Made by a program: the position numbers and the translations under genes. Positions 55,719-64,000 of a stretch of 64,000 nt of DNA are shown piece after piece. Within the stretch, counting starts at the first letter, position 1; each line of letters opens with the position of its first letter. Under the pieces are notes generated by a model. It made no database searches. It had not been told where the DNA came from and worked only from the letters and a program-made list of their open reading frames with translations. The stretch lies in NCBI GenBank assembly GCA_039583875.1, contig CM077153.1:117362568-117426567 (forward strand). The letters are read 5' to 3'. This DNA is from Platanthera guangdongensis (Eukaryota; Streptophyta; Magnoliopsida; Asparagales; Orchidaceae).

Positions 55719-56810
55719 GATAGTCTAGGTTCCCGTGAATATGATGGGAACTAGACAGTAGGTGGCTCAAGACTAAATTGGAACAAGCGTCTGCAATAAC
55801 AGACATGATATCTATTTGAGCATACTCACATTGAGCTTCTAATATGTTCTACCTGTGGGACTAAGACGATGACTCTCAAAATCCCAGGTACTCATGATCA
55901 GTTCCAAGACTTGAGTCGTTTTCTATTGACAATTACATATATATATATCTTTAAATACAGATACATCTTTGTATATACGTGTATGTATGCACATCCAAGG
56001 ATAGGGTAACACGATGAATATAGACCTTAGACACATCATTAAAGAGTTATCGGAAATTCCACTGGTAGATTCGAGAACGAACATCTGCAAGCGTAAATCA
56101 ATTCACTGAAACCTAACAAAGATACGTCGTTGGAAGACTTTCAAATTAACTTAGACAAACGGAAACCGTAAAAATCCCAGTTAACTCGTCGAGCTTGGCA
56201 TTTAAGGAGAATCCCATTCTCGCCGAAGGATCAAGAAGAATCACATTTGAGGAAGCATTCCCGCCGACCCTTTATATACGTGGAATCTCGCCGACCCTTC
56301 AACTTCCATAAGAATCCCGCCGAAGGAGCAAATCCCGCCGCACTTCCATAAGAATCCTGCAAAAGCTCTTCTGCCGATTCTTCCCTTACCCGCCGACTCA
56401 CCGAAACCCGCAGGAAGCTCGTCGAATCATCTTCTCGCAAGAGTTCTTCCGCCGAATCTTCCCTTACCCGCCAACTCGCCGAAACCCGCAGGAAAGCCGC
56501 CTCCTCCCCCGGTCTCTCGCCGACTCCTGCAAACATCTCGCTGAACCGATCTCCATCGAAGGTCTCCTGCTGATTCCCGCCGATCTCCTAATCATCTCCT
56601 CATCATCTTCCCCTTTCATCGTTGCTCACCGCAAGTTTCCCGCAGGACGCTCACCTTGCTCTTGGAAGCTCTTCCGGTTACGAGTCTTGCCACCAGGAAC
56701 TTCTCGGCGTACACTCATCGGGTGTCCCTCGTCTTCATCGCACTAACCCACCGTCTACACCTTTGGGTAACCCTCCCTCACCCTTACTTGGACTTGATGG
56801 CTAGTGTCGC
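55719..56810 (+). other. Region of W after gag, without pol
   Basis: No protease, integrase or RT pattern in any frame. There is a TA-rich run near 55930-55950. From about 56185 to 56590 the sequence is rich in CTCGCCGAA, CCCGCCGAC and CTCGTCGAA words. An imperfect direct duplication of about 80 bp (TTCCCTTACCCGCC(G/A)ACTC at about 56381 and 56461) is included. The last 200 bp are pyrimidine-rich. It could be the 3' untranslated region of a gag-only element, or an unrelated acquired piece. Confidence 0.5.
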
Positions 56811-58438
56811 TGAAAGTCCACCTAGTGTCGGCTATGTGCACCTATGGGGGGGGGGAATAGGTGACGTGTGGTTCTTTTGCGGAATTTACAGATGTACCTG
56901 CACAATAAAAACAACAAACACAGCACACAGAAAACACAGCAAATTTATAGTGGTTCCCCGACTTGGGTACATCCACTTTCCCCCTTCGACCTATCTCCCC
57001 AACAAGGGACGACTCGGTCACTTCACCAACGGGATTGAAATCCAATCCCTGCACTAACGGAAGGAGCCCTTCCACACGTGAGAGTCAACACTCCCACAAA
57101 CTGGGTTGCACCCAACCCTTACAACACGGAACAAGAGTTCCTTTACAACAAAAGTAAATATGGAATGTATATGAAATACAAACTTCTTTCGGAGACTACG
57201 ATGTTCCTCTTCGTTCGACGACGTGTTCTCGAGGTCGATGAGGAGTCTACAACCTTGGTCTCTCTTGGAGAGGATCTCCCAAGACCGGCGGCGGCAATCC
57301 GAGCGGCGGCTTGGTTCGGAGTTGGCGGCGACGAAGGTGCGCTGCTGCAGTGATTTGAGATCCAAACTTCTTTGCGAAGCAAACTAGGTCTACCAACGGT
57401 CACTCTAGGATCGGTCGTCTCGATCGATTCGGACGGGGAAGTTTTCCCGGTCAACAAATCGAGAGACAAGAGATCTCTGGATAGACACGTGAGACGCAAG
57501 CTTTGCTAAGCTTCTGTCGCCGGAGATCGGGAAGGAGAACGATCGGCGGAGGCGACGTACTAGCCCGAGCGCGACGGCGGCGGCGGAGAAGAGAGATCGC
57601 GATTTTAGGGTTTCGTGCTCGGGTTCTTTCTCCGTAATCACTGTTCAAAAAATACCTGTGTATAAATACTGTAGGATTCTCAAATATGACCGTTTGTGGG
57701 ACCCACAAATGAAATCCCCAAAATCCGGTTCAACCAAATCCAGAAGCAGAATCCGGTTCAGCAGCATTCTAAGAAAACGCCAAGTAAAAATCGGCGAGAA
57801 TCGCAGACGATTCTCGACGAATCGGCGAGAATCACCAAGTGATTCTCGACGATTCGTCGAGAATCGTTTGTGATTCTCGTCGAATCACTTGTCGATTCTC
57901 AACGAATTGGACTTTGTATTCATGGGCTGCTTGACCACTGGTTCGGCGGGAATTACAAGTGATTCTCGCCGAATCTTACTTGGCACCATTTTGAGATGGC
58001 CAGAAGGAGTCGGCGAGAATCACTGACAATTCTCGACGATTCGACGAGAATCACCTAGTGATTCTCGCCGATTCGGCGAGAATCACTTGGTGATTCTCGT
58101 CGAATTTGCCTTGGACGATTTTTCGTCTTCCACCTAGGAGCTGCTCCTTGATCCTCCAAGCTCCTTGTCTTCTCTTGCATATGAGCGGCCCTGTACTTGA
58201 AAGTAAGTGCACTCCAATAGAGAGAGTACACATAGGCCAACACACTGATCTGCTCAACGAGGGATTACGTCGTGCAGACCCGTGTATATTGACCTACTGC
58301 ACCCTGACATTGGTGTGCACTTAGCGTGGAGAAACTGCAAGTACACCTTGAAAAAGTTTATCAAATACATAGTCTATTGACCTTAGCTTGTCCAGGGGCT
58401 TCTTCAAATCAGGTACATTGTGGATACAATACCCAACA
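56811..58438 (-). repeat. 3' LTR of U
   Basis: On the minus strand it starts TGTTGGGTATTGTATCC at 58438 and ends CTAGGTGGACTTTCA at 56811, 1628 bp. It includes the dyad array at 57785-58110, a TATA-like TATTTATAC near 57658-57666 and a G run (C on the minus strand) at about 56847. Confidence 0.95.
57785..58110 (-). repeat. Dyad array in the U U3
   Basis: Same words as in W (GATTCTCGNCGAATCG, CGAGAATCAC), about a dozen copies in alternating orientation, but the long palindromes of W are less perfect here (for example GGCGGGAATTACAAGTGATTC near 57945). Confidence 0.9.
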
Positions 58439-58452
58439 ATCTCCCCCTATTT
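58439..58452 (-). promoter_or_regulatory. Polypurine tract of U
   Basis: AAATAGGGGGAGAT on the minus strand, adjoining the TGTTGGG LTR start. The 285 bp between it and the pol stop are untranslated. Confidence 0.9.
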
Positions 58453-58738
58453 GAAGAAGCCTAAACCCTACAAGCTAAGGTGAATAGAGCAAATGAAAAG
58501 GAAAGCAACTGAAGGCCATAAACTTAACATCATTAAGTGGAGACATCCCTTACCAATACCGAGTGCTTGGGAGCAAGCTGGAGCCACCTTAGCCTTGACC
58601 CCGAGAGGGTTATCTCCCCCTTTTCGGCTTCGGCAAATCGGGGGTCAGTAACCTTTGGCCCTTAGCTCCCCCTCAGTTCTTGCAGCTGTACTCACGCTGG
58701 AGTTCCCGGCTCCCCCTCAGCTTATGCCTCTGTAGTCT

Positions 58739-61207
58739 TCATTCTTCATAATTGAGCATCCCCAATTCTGTCTTGAAAAGATTGAACTTTGCCTCGTCTA
58801 GGGGCTTTGTGAATATATCAGCAATCTGCTTGTCCGTGGGGACATAACAGAGAGAGATATCCTTGTTCTCCACGTGCTCCCGAATGAAGTGGTAGCGTAC
58901 TTCAATATGCTTCGTTCTGCTGTGCGACACCGGATTGTTGGCAATGGCAATTGCACTGGAGGAGTCGCAATACATTGGAACTTCCTTGAACTGAAGGTTG
59001 TAGTCGGCCAACTGATTTCGGATCCAAAGGAGTTGTGCGCAACAGCTTCCTGCTGAGATATACTCTGACTCGGCTGTGGAGGTTGCAACACAATTTTGTT
59101 TCTTGCTGTTCCATGAGATAAGCCTCCTGCCGAGGAATTGACACGTCCCGGAGGTGCTTTTCCTGTCATCCCTGCTCCCTGGGGGTTGAGCGACGTATAC
59201 TTCCTCTTTCAGGTCTCCGTTCAGGAATGCCGATTTCACATCCATTTGGTAGACAGTGAATCCTTTGTGTGAAGCATATGCCAGGAACAACCGGATTGCC
59301 TCGAGCCTTGCGACTGGTGCGAAGGTTTGGTCGAAGTCAATCCCTTCCTCCTGTCTGTAACCTTGAGCCACCAGCCTGGCCTTGTTCTTTATGATGACAC
59401 CATGTTCATCCAGCTTGTTTCTGAAAATCCACTTCGTGCCGATGACATTCTGCTTGTATGGTCTGGGAACCAGCGACCAAACCTTGCAACGTTCGAATTG
59501 ATGTAGTTCCTCTTGCATGGCCAGAATCCATGCCGCATCCTTGTTCGCCTCGTCGAACTTCTTTGGCTCTACCTGTGACAGGAAGCTGAGATGCAATACT
59601 TCGTTAGTTGTACCTCTTCGAGTTCTGACGCCTACACGAGGATCTCCGATGATCTGTTCTCTAGGATGATCCCTCACGTGACGGAGCTCTAGAAGTCTGG
59701 CGTCTGGAGCTTCAGCTACTTCTTGTGCTTCTCTTTCTTCTAAAAGATTTGTTCCATCTTGATCTTCAACATTTTCAGTTGACGTGGAGGTGGAAACTTT
59801 GATGTACTTGGGTCCGTCATCTTTAGGGGTCTCATCCAGATTCAGCTGGTCAAGTCTAGCACCTGCATCTTCAAGAAGACTACTGGAAGAATTGCAGTTA
59901 AGCAAACTTCCTTCATCAAATACAACATTTATTGATTCTTCTACCGCTAGGGTTTTCTTATTGAAGACCCTATATGCCCGACTATGGGAACTATAGCCCA
60001 TGAATATGCCTTCGAAGCATTTTTCACCGAATTTAGTACGCGGGTACTTCCCATTATTCAGTACATAGCATCTGCAACCAAAAATCCTCAAGTAGGACAT
60101 GGTTGGTTTCCTGCCTTTCAGTAGCTCGTAGGGCGTCTTACGATGATGTTTGTTGATCAAAGCTCGGTTTTGTACATGACATGCCGTATTGACACCCTCT
60201 GCCCAGAAGTATTCCGGGAGAGAAGCATCTTTCAACATGGTCGTGCAGGCTTCAATGAGAGTTCTATTTCTCCTCTCCGCAACTCCATTTTGCTGAGGAG
60301 TGCGTGGGGAGGAAAACTCATGAAAGATACCTTGTTCTTCACAAAATTCTGTCATAGCACCAGATTCGAATTCTGTTCCATGGTCACTTCGGATTTTGAC
60401 CACGGAGCAGTTAAATTCGTTCTGAACCTGCTTGACAAAACTAGTGAAGATGTCAAAAGTATCTGACTTTCGTTTCAAAAAGAACACCCATGTAAACCGT
60501 GAGTGATCATCAACTATCACTAGCGTATATGACTTGCCTCCCAAGCTATGAACTTGCATTGGGCCAAACAAGTCCATATGTAGCAGGTAAAGACATCGGG
60601 AAGAGTCTTTGTCTGCAATGCTCTTAAAGGTAGCCCGTGTCTGTTTGCCCATCTGGCATGCATGACAGGGGCTATCCTTGATGCACTTGATACTGGGAGC
60701 ATCTCTTACCAAATTCTTAGAAAATAGCATACTAATTGTCTTATAATTAATATGTGCCAATCTCTTGTGCCATTGTTCGCAAAGAGAAGCACTGCCTGTT
60801 GCCACAAGGCATACGGGGGTAGATGAATCTATACTAAGAAAATCTAAGCAGAAGATATTTCTGCTCCTAATGCCTGATAATACCGTCTCAGAGGAGGTAC
60901 GTGAAATTATCAGACATTTATCCTTGCAGAACTTAACGTCATAACCTTTATCACATAACTGACTTACACTGATCAGGTTATGATTTAACCCTTCAACATA
61001 AGCCACGTCGGTGATAGAGATTATACCGTTGGAAATCATACCATAACCTCTGGTGACTCCACGATCTGACCCTCCAAAGATGACTTTGGGTCCATTCTCG
61101 ACTGGAGTGTAATCACGCAGCAGGCTTCTTGTCCCAGTCATATGCCGGGAGCATCCACTGTCCAAATACCAGATTGGCGTTTTGGTGGCCTTTGGACATT
61201 CCTGCAA
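58739..61207 (-). CDS. pol: Pol polyprotein of U with deleted reverse transcriptase (822 aa)
   Basis: One open frame. Protease [12 protein letters not shown] at about residues 14-25 (catalytic Asp present). Integrase zinc domain [10 protein letters not shown] ... CHACQMGK at about 145-190. Integrase core with Asp in LHMDLFGP, Asp in RSDHGTEF, Glu in NGVAERRN (about 210-310). The RT start, [10 protein letters not shown] and [12 protein letters not shown], lies at about 590-665. At residue 677/678 the chain passes from VAQPPG straight to [10 protein letters not shown] of RNase H: the rest of RT, including the YVDD box, and the start of RNase H are missing without frame loss. RNase H keeps [14 protein letters not shown] and [13 protein letters not shown]. 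Protein could be made, but reverse transcription would need another element. The frame begins in the +1 frame relative to gag. Confidence 0.93.
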   Translation of the reverse strand: MQECPKATKTPIWYLDSGCSRHMTGTRSLLRDYTPVENGPKVIFGGSDRGVTRGYGMISNGIISITDVAYVEGLNHNLISVSQLCDKGYDVKFCKDKCLIISRTSSETVLSGIRSRNIFCLDFLSIDSSTPVCLVATGSASLCEQWHKRLAHINYKTISMLFSKNLVRDAPSIKCIKDSPCHACQMGKQTRATFKSIADKDSSRCLYLLHMDLFGPMQVHSLGGKSYTLVIVDDHSRFTWVFFLKRKSDTFDIFTSFVKQVQNEFNCSVVKIRSDHGTEFESGAMTEFCEEQGIFHEFSSPRTPQQNGVAERRNRTLIEACTTMLKDASLPEYFWAEGVNTACHVQNRALINKHHRKTPYELLKGRKPTMSYLRIFGCRCYVLNNGKYPRTKFGEKCFEGIFMGYSSHSRAYRVFNKKTLAVEESINVVFDEGSLLNCNSSSSLLEDAGARLDQLNLDETPKDDGPKYIKVSTSTSTENVEDQDGTNLLEEREAQEVAEAPDARLLELRHVRDHPREQIIGDPRVGVRTRRGTTNEVLHLSFLSQVEPKKFDEANKDAAWILAMQEELHQFERCKVWSLVPRPYKQNVIGTKWIFRNKLDEHGVIIKNKARLVAQGYRQEEGIDFDQTFAPVARLEAIRLFLAYASHKGFTVYQMDVKSAFLNGDLKEEVYVAQPPGSRDDRKSTSGTCQFLGRRLISWNSKKQNCVATSTAESEYISAGSCCAQLLWIRNQLADYNLQFKEVPMYCDSSSAIAIANNPVSHSRTKHIEVRYHFIREHVENKDISLCYVPTDKQIADIFTKPLDEAKFNLFKTELGMLNYEE

Positions 61208-61223
61208 AACAAAATTAATTTGC
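61202..61223 (-). promoter_or_regulatory. 22-nt intron-like segment at the gag/pol boundary of U
   Basis: On the minus strand, CCTAAG is followed by GCAAATTAATTTTGTTTTGC then AG. The gag-frame TAA lies in it. Gag and pol frames differ by one base here, and 22 nt is 1 modulo 3, so omission of exactly this segment would put them in frame. The same geometry is in W at 55697-55718. Confidence 0.45.
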
Positions 61224-62312
61224 CTTAGGAACCCAATCGAACTTGGGTCCTAGATTCCTAGTTAGCACACTCCCCCTCGGTTGGTTAACCCTACGAGTGG
61301 TCGGTCTCGCATTGTTAACATGGGGAGTCTCGTAGTTCCTTGGATTAAACCAACAATCCACGGCAAAGTGACCGACTCTGCCACAGCACCAACAGTCGAA
61401 CCTGTTGTATCTCTTCCGAGGCTCCTGCCTTACCCTAGGAACAACGGGTACAGCTGGGGCCTTGGATCTGGAGGTGGAGGCCTCATGGTGACGGCAGTCA
61501 CATGACTTTGTCACCTTCTGAATAACAGGCTTGACTTTTGGCGCCTGCTTTCCATTATGGCCGCTAGAGAACGGACCATAACTTCCTATGTGGATCTCCT
61601 CATAAGGTGCCTTGAGGGCACTCTCACCAAAGTTCCGGGGGAAGTTCCAACCGTCATACCGGCTCTTAGGCTTTGCAATCGAGGGCCGGAAATGATGCCC
61701 AAATGTTGACTCAAAGTCATGTTGGTTGCAAGGAAAGCCAGGCTTTCTGAACGCAACAGGACTAAGAGGAGCCTTCCCCTTTTCATCAGCAGAGGCCTTC
61801 TTGGCGGCCTTATTCATCCTCTGGTTCTTGTTCCTCCTAGATGAAGAACCAGATGCCCCAATATGCCCCAAGCCAGCTCCTTTGGCCTGAGCAGAGAAGG
61901 TGTCAACGACTGGAAGCACTGTTTTTGGCATAGAGAAGCTCTGTACGATCTTCCTTTCTGCCGCAAGTAGTTCTTCCAATTTGTTGACTTCCTCCTGCTT
62001 GAGATCAAGGAGCTTCAAGGACTCTGAGTGCTTTGAAGTTAGGTCAAGGTGCTCCTGTCTGAGAGAGATCAAGCTAGTGACCTCTTCCCTTAGGGATACA
62101 CACTCACCCTTAAGGAATTTTACTTCCTTCTTCTCAGCCTTCAGTCTCTTGCGGCACTCGTCGAAAGTGTTGAGCAGAAGCTCATACTTTTCGAGGAGTT
62201 CAACTTCGCGGGCCGAAGGGCCATCCTCAGGTTCATCATCCTGAGACTCAGGATCAGAGTCGGAGTCGGAGAGAGGGGTGTGAGCTTTTACCTTCCCAGT
62301 AAATGGGGGCAT
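61215..62312 (-). CDS. gag: Gag of U, C-terminal half: coiled coil and second zinc knuckle (365 aa frame)
   Basis: It follows the upstream gag frame with a 25-bp overlap and a frame change near 62300, in acidic-coding sequence. Residues about 35-125 form a long Leu/Glu/Lys heptad region ([29 protein letters not shown]), a likely coiled coil. A basic Ser/Lys-rich stretch follows, then a knuckle [14 protein letters not shown] at about residues 306-319. The frame ends just after WVPKAN. An extended gag with a coiled coil and a second knuckle is a sirevirus trait. I infer this is one gag protein broken by a single indel, though programmed frameshifting cannot be excluded. Confidence 0.85.
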   Translation of the reverse strand: MPPFTGKVKAHTPLSDSDSDPESQDDEPEDGPSAREVELLEKYELLLNTFDECRKRLKAEKKEVKFLKGECVSLREEVTSLISLRQEHLDLTSKHSESLKLLDLKQEEVNKLEELLAAERKIVQSFSMPKTVLPVVDTFSAQAKGAGLGHIGASGSSSRRNKNQRMNKAAKKASADEKGKAPLSPVAFRKPGFPCNQHDFESTFGHHFRPSIAKPKSRYDGWNFPRNFGESALKAPYEEIHIGSYGPFSSGHNGKQAPKVKPVIQKVTKSCDCRHHEASTSRSKAPAVPVVPRVRQEPRKRYNRFDCWCCGRVGHFAVDCWFNPRNYETPHVNNARPTTRRVNQPRGSVLTRNLGPKFDWVPKAN

Positions 62313-63523
62313 TCTCCTTCTGAGTCCGAGCGACCCACCAGCCCGAAGTAGGCTTCCTCATCATCACTGGAGTCTGAGGAGTCAGACTCACTTAGTGTCT
62401 TTGGTCTTCTAGCGATGTAGCTCCGCTCCTTCTTCTTATCTCTGGAGGATTTGAGCTCCTCTCCTTTCCCTTTATCTCTTTTGCTTTGATGGCAGTCGGC
62501 CACAACGTGACCTGGCTTATTGCATCCAAAACAAATGATATCAGAAGAACGATGTTTGTTAGGTTTAGATGCATACCTGTCAGAAGAGTAGTTTATCTTC
62601 TGATGTCTGGAAGAGGAGCCGTCTCTTTTTCTTTGATTCCTCATCTTGAGGAATTTCTTGAACTCTCGAGTGATGAGGGAGAAATCCTCTTCCGACAGTT
62701 CTGAGCTGGAGGAGCATGGATCGGAGTCCTCCTCTTCTTCCTTATTTCTGGCACGGTATGACACCGCACCCTTCCCTTTTCTGGAGTGACTGGCTTTTAG
62801 GGCCACAGTCTTTTCTTTAGCAGCAGCCTTCTCTGCTTCTTCCTCTGCCTTCCTGGTGTTCAGCTGAAGTTCATAGGACATCAGCTTCCCGAACAGGATT
62901 TGTGGATCAGTTTCTGCTAGTCTGCCAAATTCTCTGATGGCGCAGATCTTTGTGTCCCATTCCTTAGTAAGGGACCTAAGGAATTTGTCATTGAGTTCAC
63001 CATTGGTGAACACTCTTCCATAGCCCTTGAGGGCGTTGACAATCTTCAGGAAGTTCTCGTATGTGACTCCGATCTCTTCCTTAGGCCCTTGCCGGAAGGC
63101 CTCATACTTCTGGTTCAGGAGGGATCTCCGATCATCCCTTACTTCATCTGTGCCCTCCATTAGAATGATCAGACACTGCCATATCTCCTGAGCTGTCCTG
63201 CAGTTGCTGAAGTTTTGCATCATCGAGTCATCAACTGTACTGACCAGGATGTTTCTTGCCTTCATGTCAAGGCCCACTAGGACCATCTCATCCTTATCCA
63301 TTTCAGAGAGTGTCTTCGGCACTTTCTTGGTGGGATCAATGGTGGAGGCCTTAGTGGGGACATAAGGTCCCTCCAGCACGATCATGAACAGTCGAGGGTC
63401 CACTGCTTCCATGTAGAACCTGATTCTTTCCTTCCAGATAGGAAAGTTGAGTCTGTTGCACACTGGGATCTTGCCGGAGTACTTGAGCCCGTCCATAGTA
63501 GATGTATGTCTCCTTGTTGACAC
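62288..63523 (-). CDS. gag: Gag of U, N-terminal half with first zinc knuckle (411 aa frame)
   Basis: The ATG at 63523 lies about 50 bp after the primer site and opens MSTRRHTSTMDGLKYSGKIP. The copia gag domain runs to about residue 215 (FPIWKERIRFYMEAVDPRLF, NCRTAQEIWQCL, FLRSLTKEWDTKICAI). A Lys/Glu-rich linker and a Ser/Glu-rich acidic block follow, then the knuckle CFGCNKPGHVVADC at about residues 331-344. The frame ends after [13 protein letters not shown]. Compared with W, this copy keeps the part missing there. Confidence 0.92.
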   Translation of the reverse strand: MSTRRHTSTMDGLKYSGKIPVCNRLNFPIWKERIRFYMEAVDPRLFMIVLEGPYVPTKASTIDPTKKVPKTLSEMDKDEMVLVGLDMKARNILVSTVDDSMMQNFSNCRTAQEIWQCLIILMEGTDEVRDDRRSLLNQKYEAFRQGPKEEIGVTYENFLKIVNALKGYGRVFTNGELNDKFLRSLTKEWDTKICAIREFGRLAETDPQILFGKLMSYELQLNTRKAEEEAEKAAAKEKTVALKASHSRKGKGAVSYRARNKEEEEDSDPCSSSSELSEEDFSLITREFKKFLKMRNQRKRDGSSSRHQKINYSSDRYASKPNKHRSSDIICFGCNKPGHVVADCHQSKRDKGKGEELKSSRDKKKERSYIARRPKTLSESDSSDSSDDEEAYFGLVGRSDSEGECPHLLGR

Positions 63524-63571
63524 TAGTGGCAGGATTCACCTCAAGGTGTTAGCCTTTTTGTTGAGTAACCT

Positions 63572-63584
63572 GGCTCTGATACCA
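63572..63584 (-). promoter_or_regulatory. Primer-binding site of U
   Basis: TGGTATCAGAGCC on the minus strand, two bases from the LTR end; a near-exact initiator tRNA-Met complement. Confidence 0.92.
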
Positions 63585-63586
63585 CT

Positions 63587-64000
63587 TGAAAGTCCACCTA
63601 GTGTCGGCTATGTGCACCTATGGGGGGGGGGGGAATAGGTGACGTGTGGTTCTTTTGCGGAATTTACAGATGTACCTGCACAATAAAAACAACAAACACA
63701 GCACACAGAAAACACAGCAAATTTATAGTGGTTCCCCGACTTGGGTACATCCACTTTCCCCCTTCGACCTATCTCCCCAACAAGGGACGACTCGGTCACT
63801 TCACCAACGGGATTGAAATCCAATCCCTGCACTAACGGAAGGAGCCCTTCCACACGTGAGAGTCAACACTCCCACAAACTGGGTTGCACCCAACCCTTAC
63901 AACACGGAACAAGAGTTCCTTTACAACAAAAGTAAATATGGAATGTATATGAAATACAAACTTCTTTCGGAGACTACGGTGTTCCTCTTCGTTCGACGAC
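63587..64000 (-). repeat. 5' LTR of U, U5/R end only
   Basis: Collinear with 56811-57222 and almost identical by eye. Differences are two extra G in the G run near 63620 and A/G near 63980 (TACGGTG against TACGATG). The rest lies beyond the window. Confidence 0.95.

Larger units (their letters stand above)
52451..56810 (+). mobile_element. Element W: gag-only sirevirus-like element inserted in V, 3' part cut by U
   Basis: 5' LTR 52451-54060, primer site 54063, gag 54134-55687, then about 1.1 kb without pol, ending where U starts at 56811. The left flank is GAAGAC. The matching right duplication and the 3' LTR would be beyond U. LTR and gag are related to those of U, but the middle of gag is missing and no protease follows. 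Confidence 0.85.
56811..64000 (-). mobile_element. Element U: young sirevirus-like copia element with near-intact ORFs, 5' LTR cut by window edge
   Basis: Reads on the minus strand: partial 5' LTR (63587-64000), primer site, gag in two overlapping frames, pol of 822 codons, polypurine tract, 3' LTR (56811-58438). Over the 414 bp available, the two LTR copies are almost identical by eye, so insertion is recent. RT has an in-frame deletion near 59176, making it non-autonomous. It lies in W in opposite orientation. The left flank GTCGC is the presumed target duplication. Confidence 0.95.

Noticed and set aside
57054..57708. Overlapping minus-strand frames near the end of the U 3' LTR
   Set aside because: They lie in R/U5 of the LTR in GC-rich CGGCGG sequence; no conserved domain, and the W LTR counterpart is interrupted differently.
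1..64000. Bacterial-type operons, ribosome-binding sites, terminators or attachment sites
   Set aside because: All coding sequence recognised belongs to plant LTR retrotransposons; prokaryotic signals are not meaningful here.

Overview
This window is nuclear DNA of a seed plant, probably an angiosperm with a large, repeat-rich genome. Essentially all of it is LTR retrotransposon sequence, nested several layers deep. The evidence is Ty1/copia and Ty3/gypsy polyproteins, LTRs with TG...CA ends, primer sites matching initiator tRNA-Met, GGGGGA-type polypurine tracts, TATAAATA promoters and 5-bp target duplications. I found no host gene, tRNA, rRNA or cellular operon. The species cannot be named from the sequence.

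Layout, left to right. (1) 1-3420: end of a gypsy LTR (R), then the 3' tail and long LTR of a Tat/Athila-like gypsy element (S). (2) 3421-16437: an old, 5'-truncated, frameshifted copia element (E1). A younger relative (E2, 7738-15251, LTRs both 1166 bp, target duplication TAACC) sits inside its 3' LTR. (3) 16438-20943: a degenerate gag-bearing element (T) with unrecognised ORFs and no visible pol. (4) 20944 to beyond 48116: a sirevirus-like copia element (X) with gag, a protease remnant and a long additional ORF, but no integrase or reverse transcriptase. Its gag is split by a minus-strand chromovirus (Z, 22635-41732, LTRs of about 3.3 kb). Z's left LTR is split in turn by a copia element (Y, 23772-31335, target duplication GGACC). 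(5) 48117-52450: a minus-strand sirevirus-like element (V) inserted in X's 3' LTR and showing only an additional ORF. (6) 52451-56810: a plus-strand element (W) inserted in V, with gag but no pol. (7) 56811-64000: a minus-strand element (U) of W's family, with near-intact gag and pol ORFs; its 5' LTR runs off the window.

Insertion order inferred from the nesting is E1 then E2; T then X; X then Z then Y; X then V then W then U. E2 and U have the best-preserved frames, yet both carry internal deletions (E2: protease and first half of integrase; U: most of reverse transcriptase), so neither could move without help. W lost the middle of gag and has no pol.

The most unusual signal is shared by unrelated elements. 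Nearly every LTR family here carries, in U3 and usually just upstream of the TATA box, a dense array of short CpG-containing dyad motifs built on TCGWCGA or a relative: TCGTCGAGC in S, TCTCGNCGA in E1/E2, CTCGACGAA in X, ACACGGGTAG plus TCGTCGAGC in Z, GTGTCGACAC in V, GATTCTCGNCGAATCG in W/U. Y has a GCGGWCTG array instead. The E2 and W/U arrays share nearly the same words although their proteins belong to different copia groups. This may be a shared host-factor binding platform or a convergent silencing/promoter structure.
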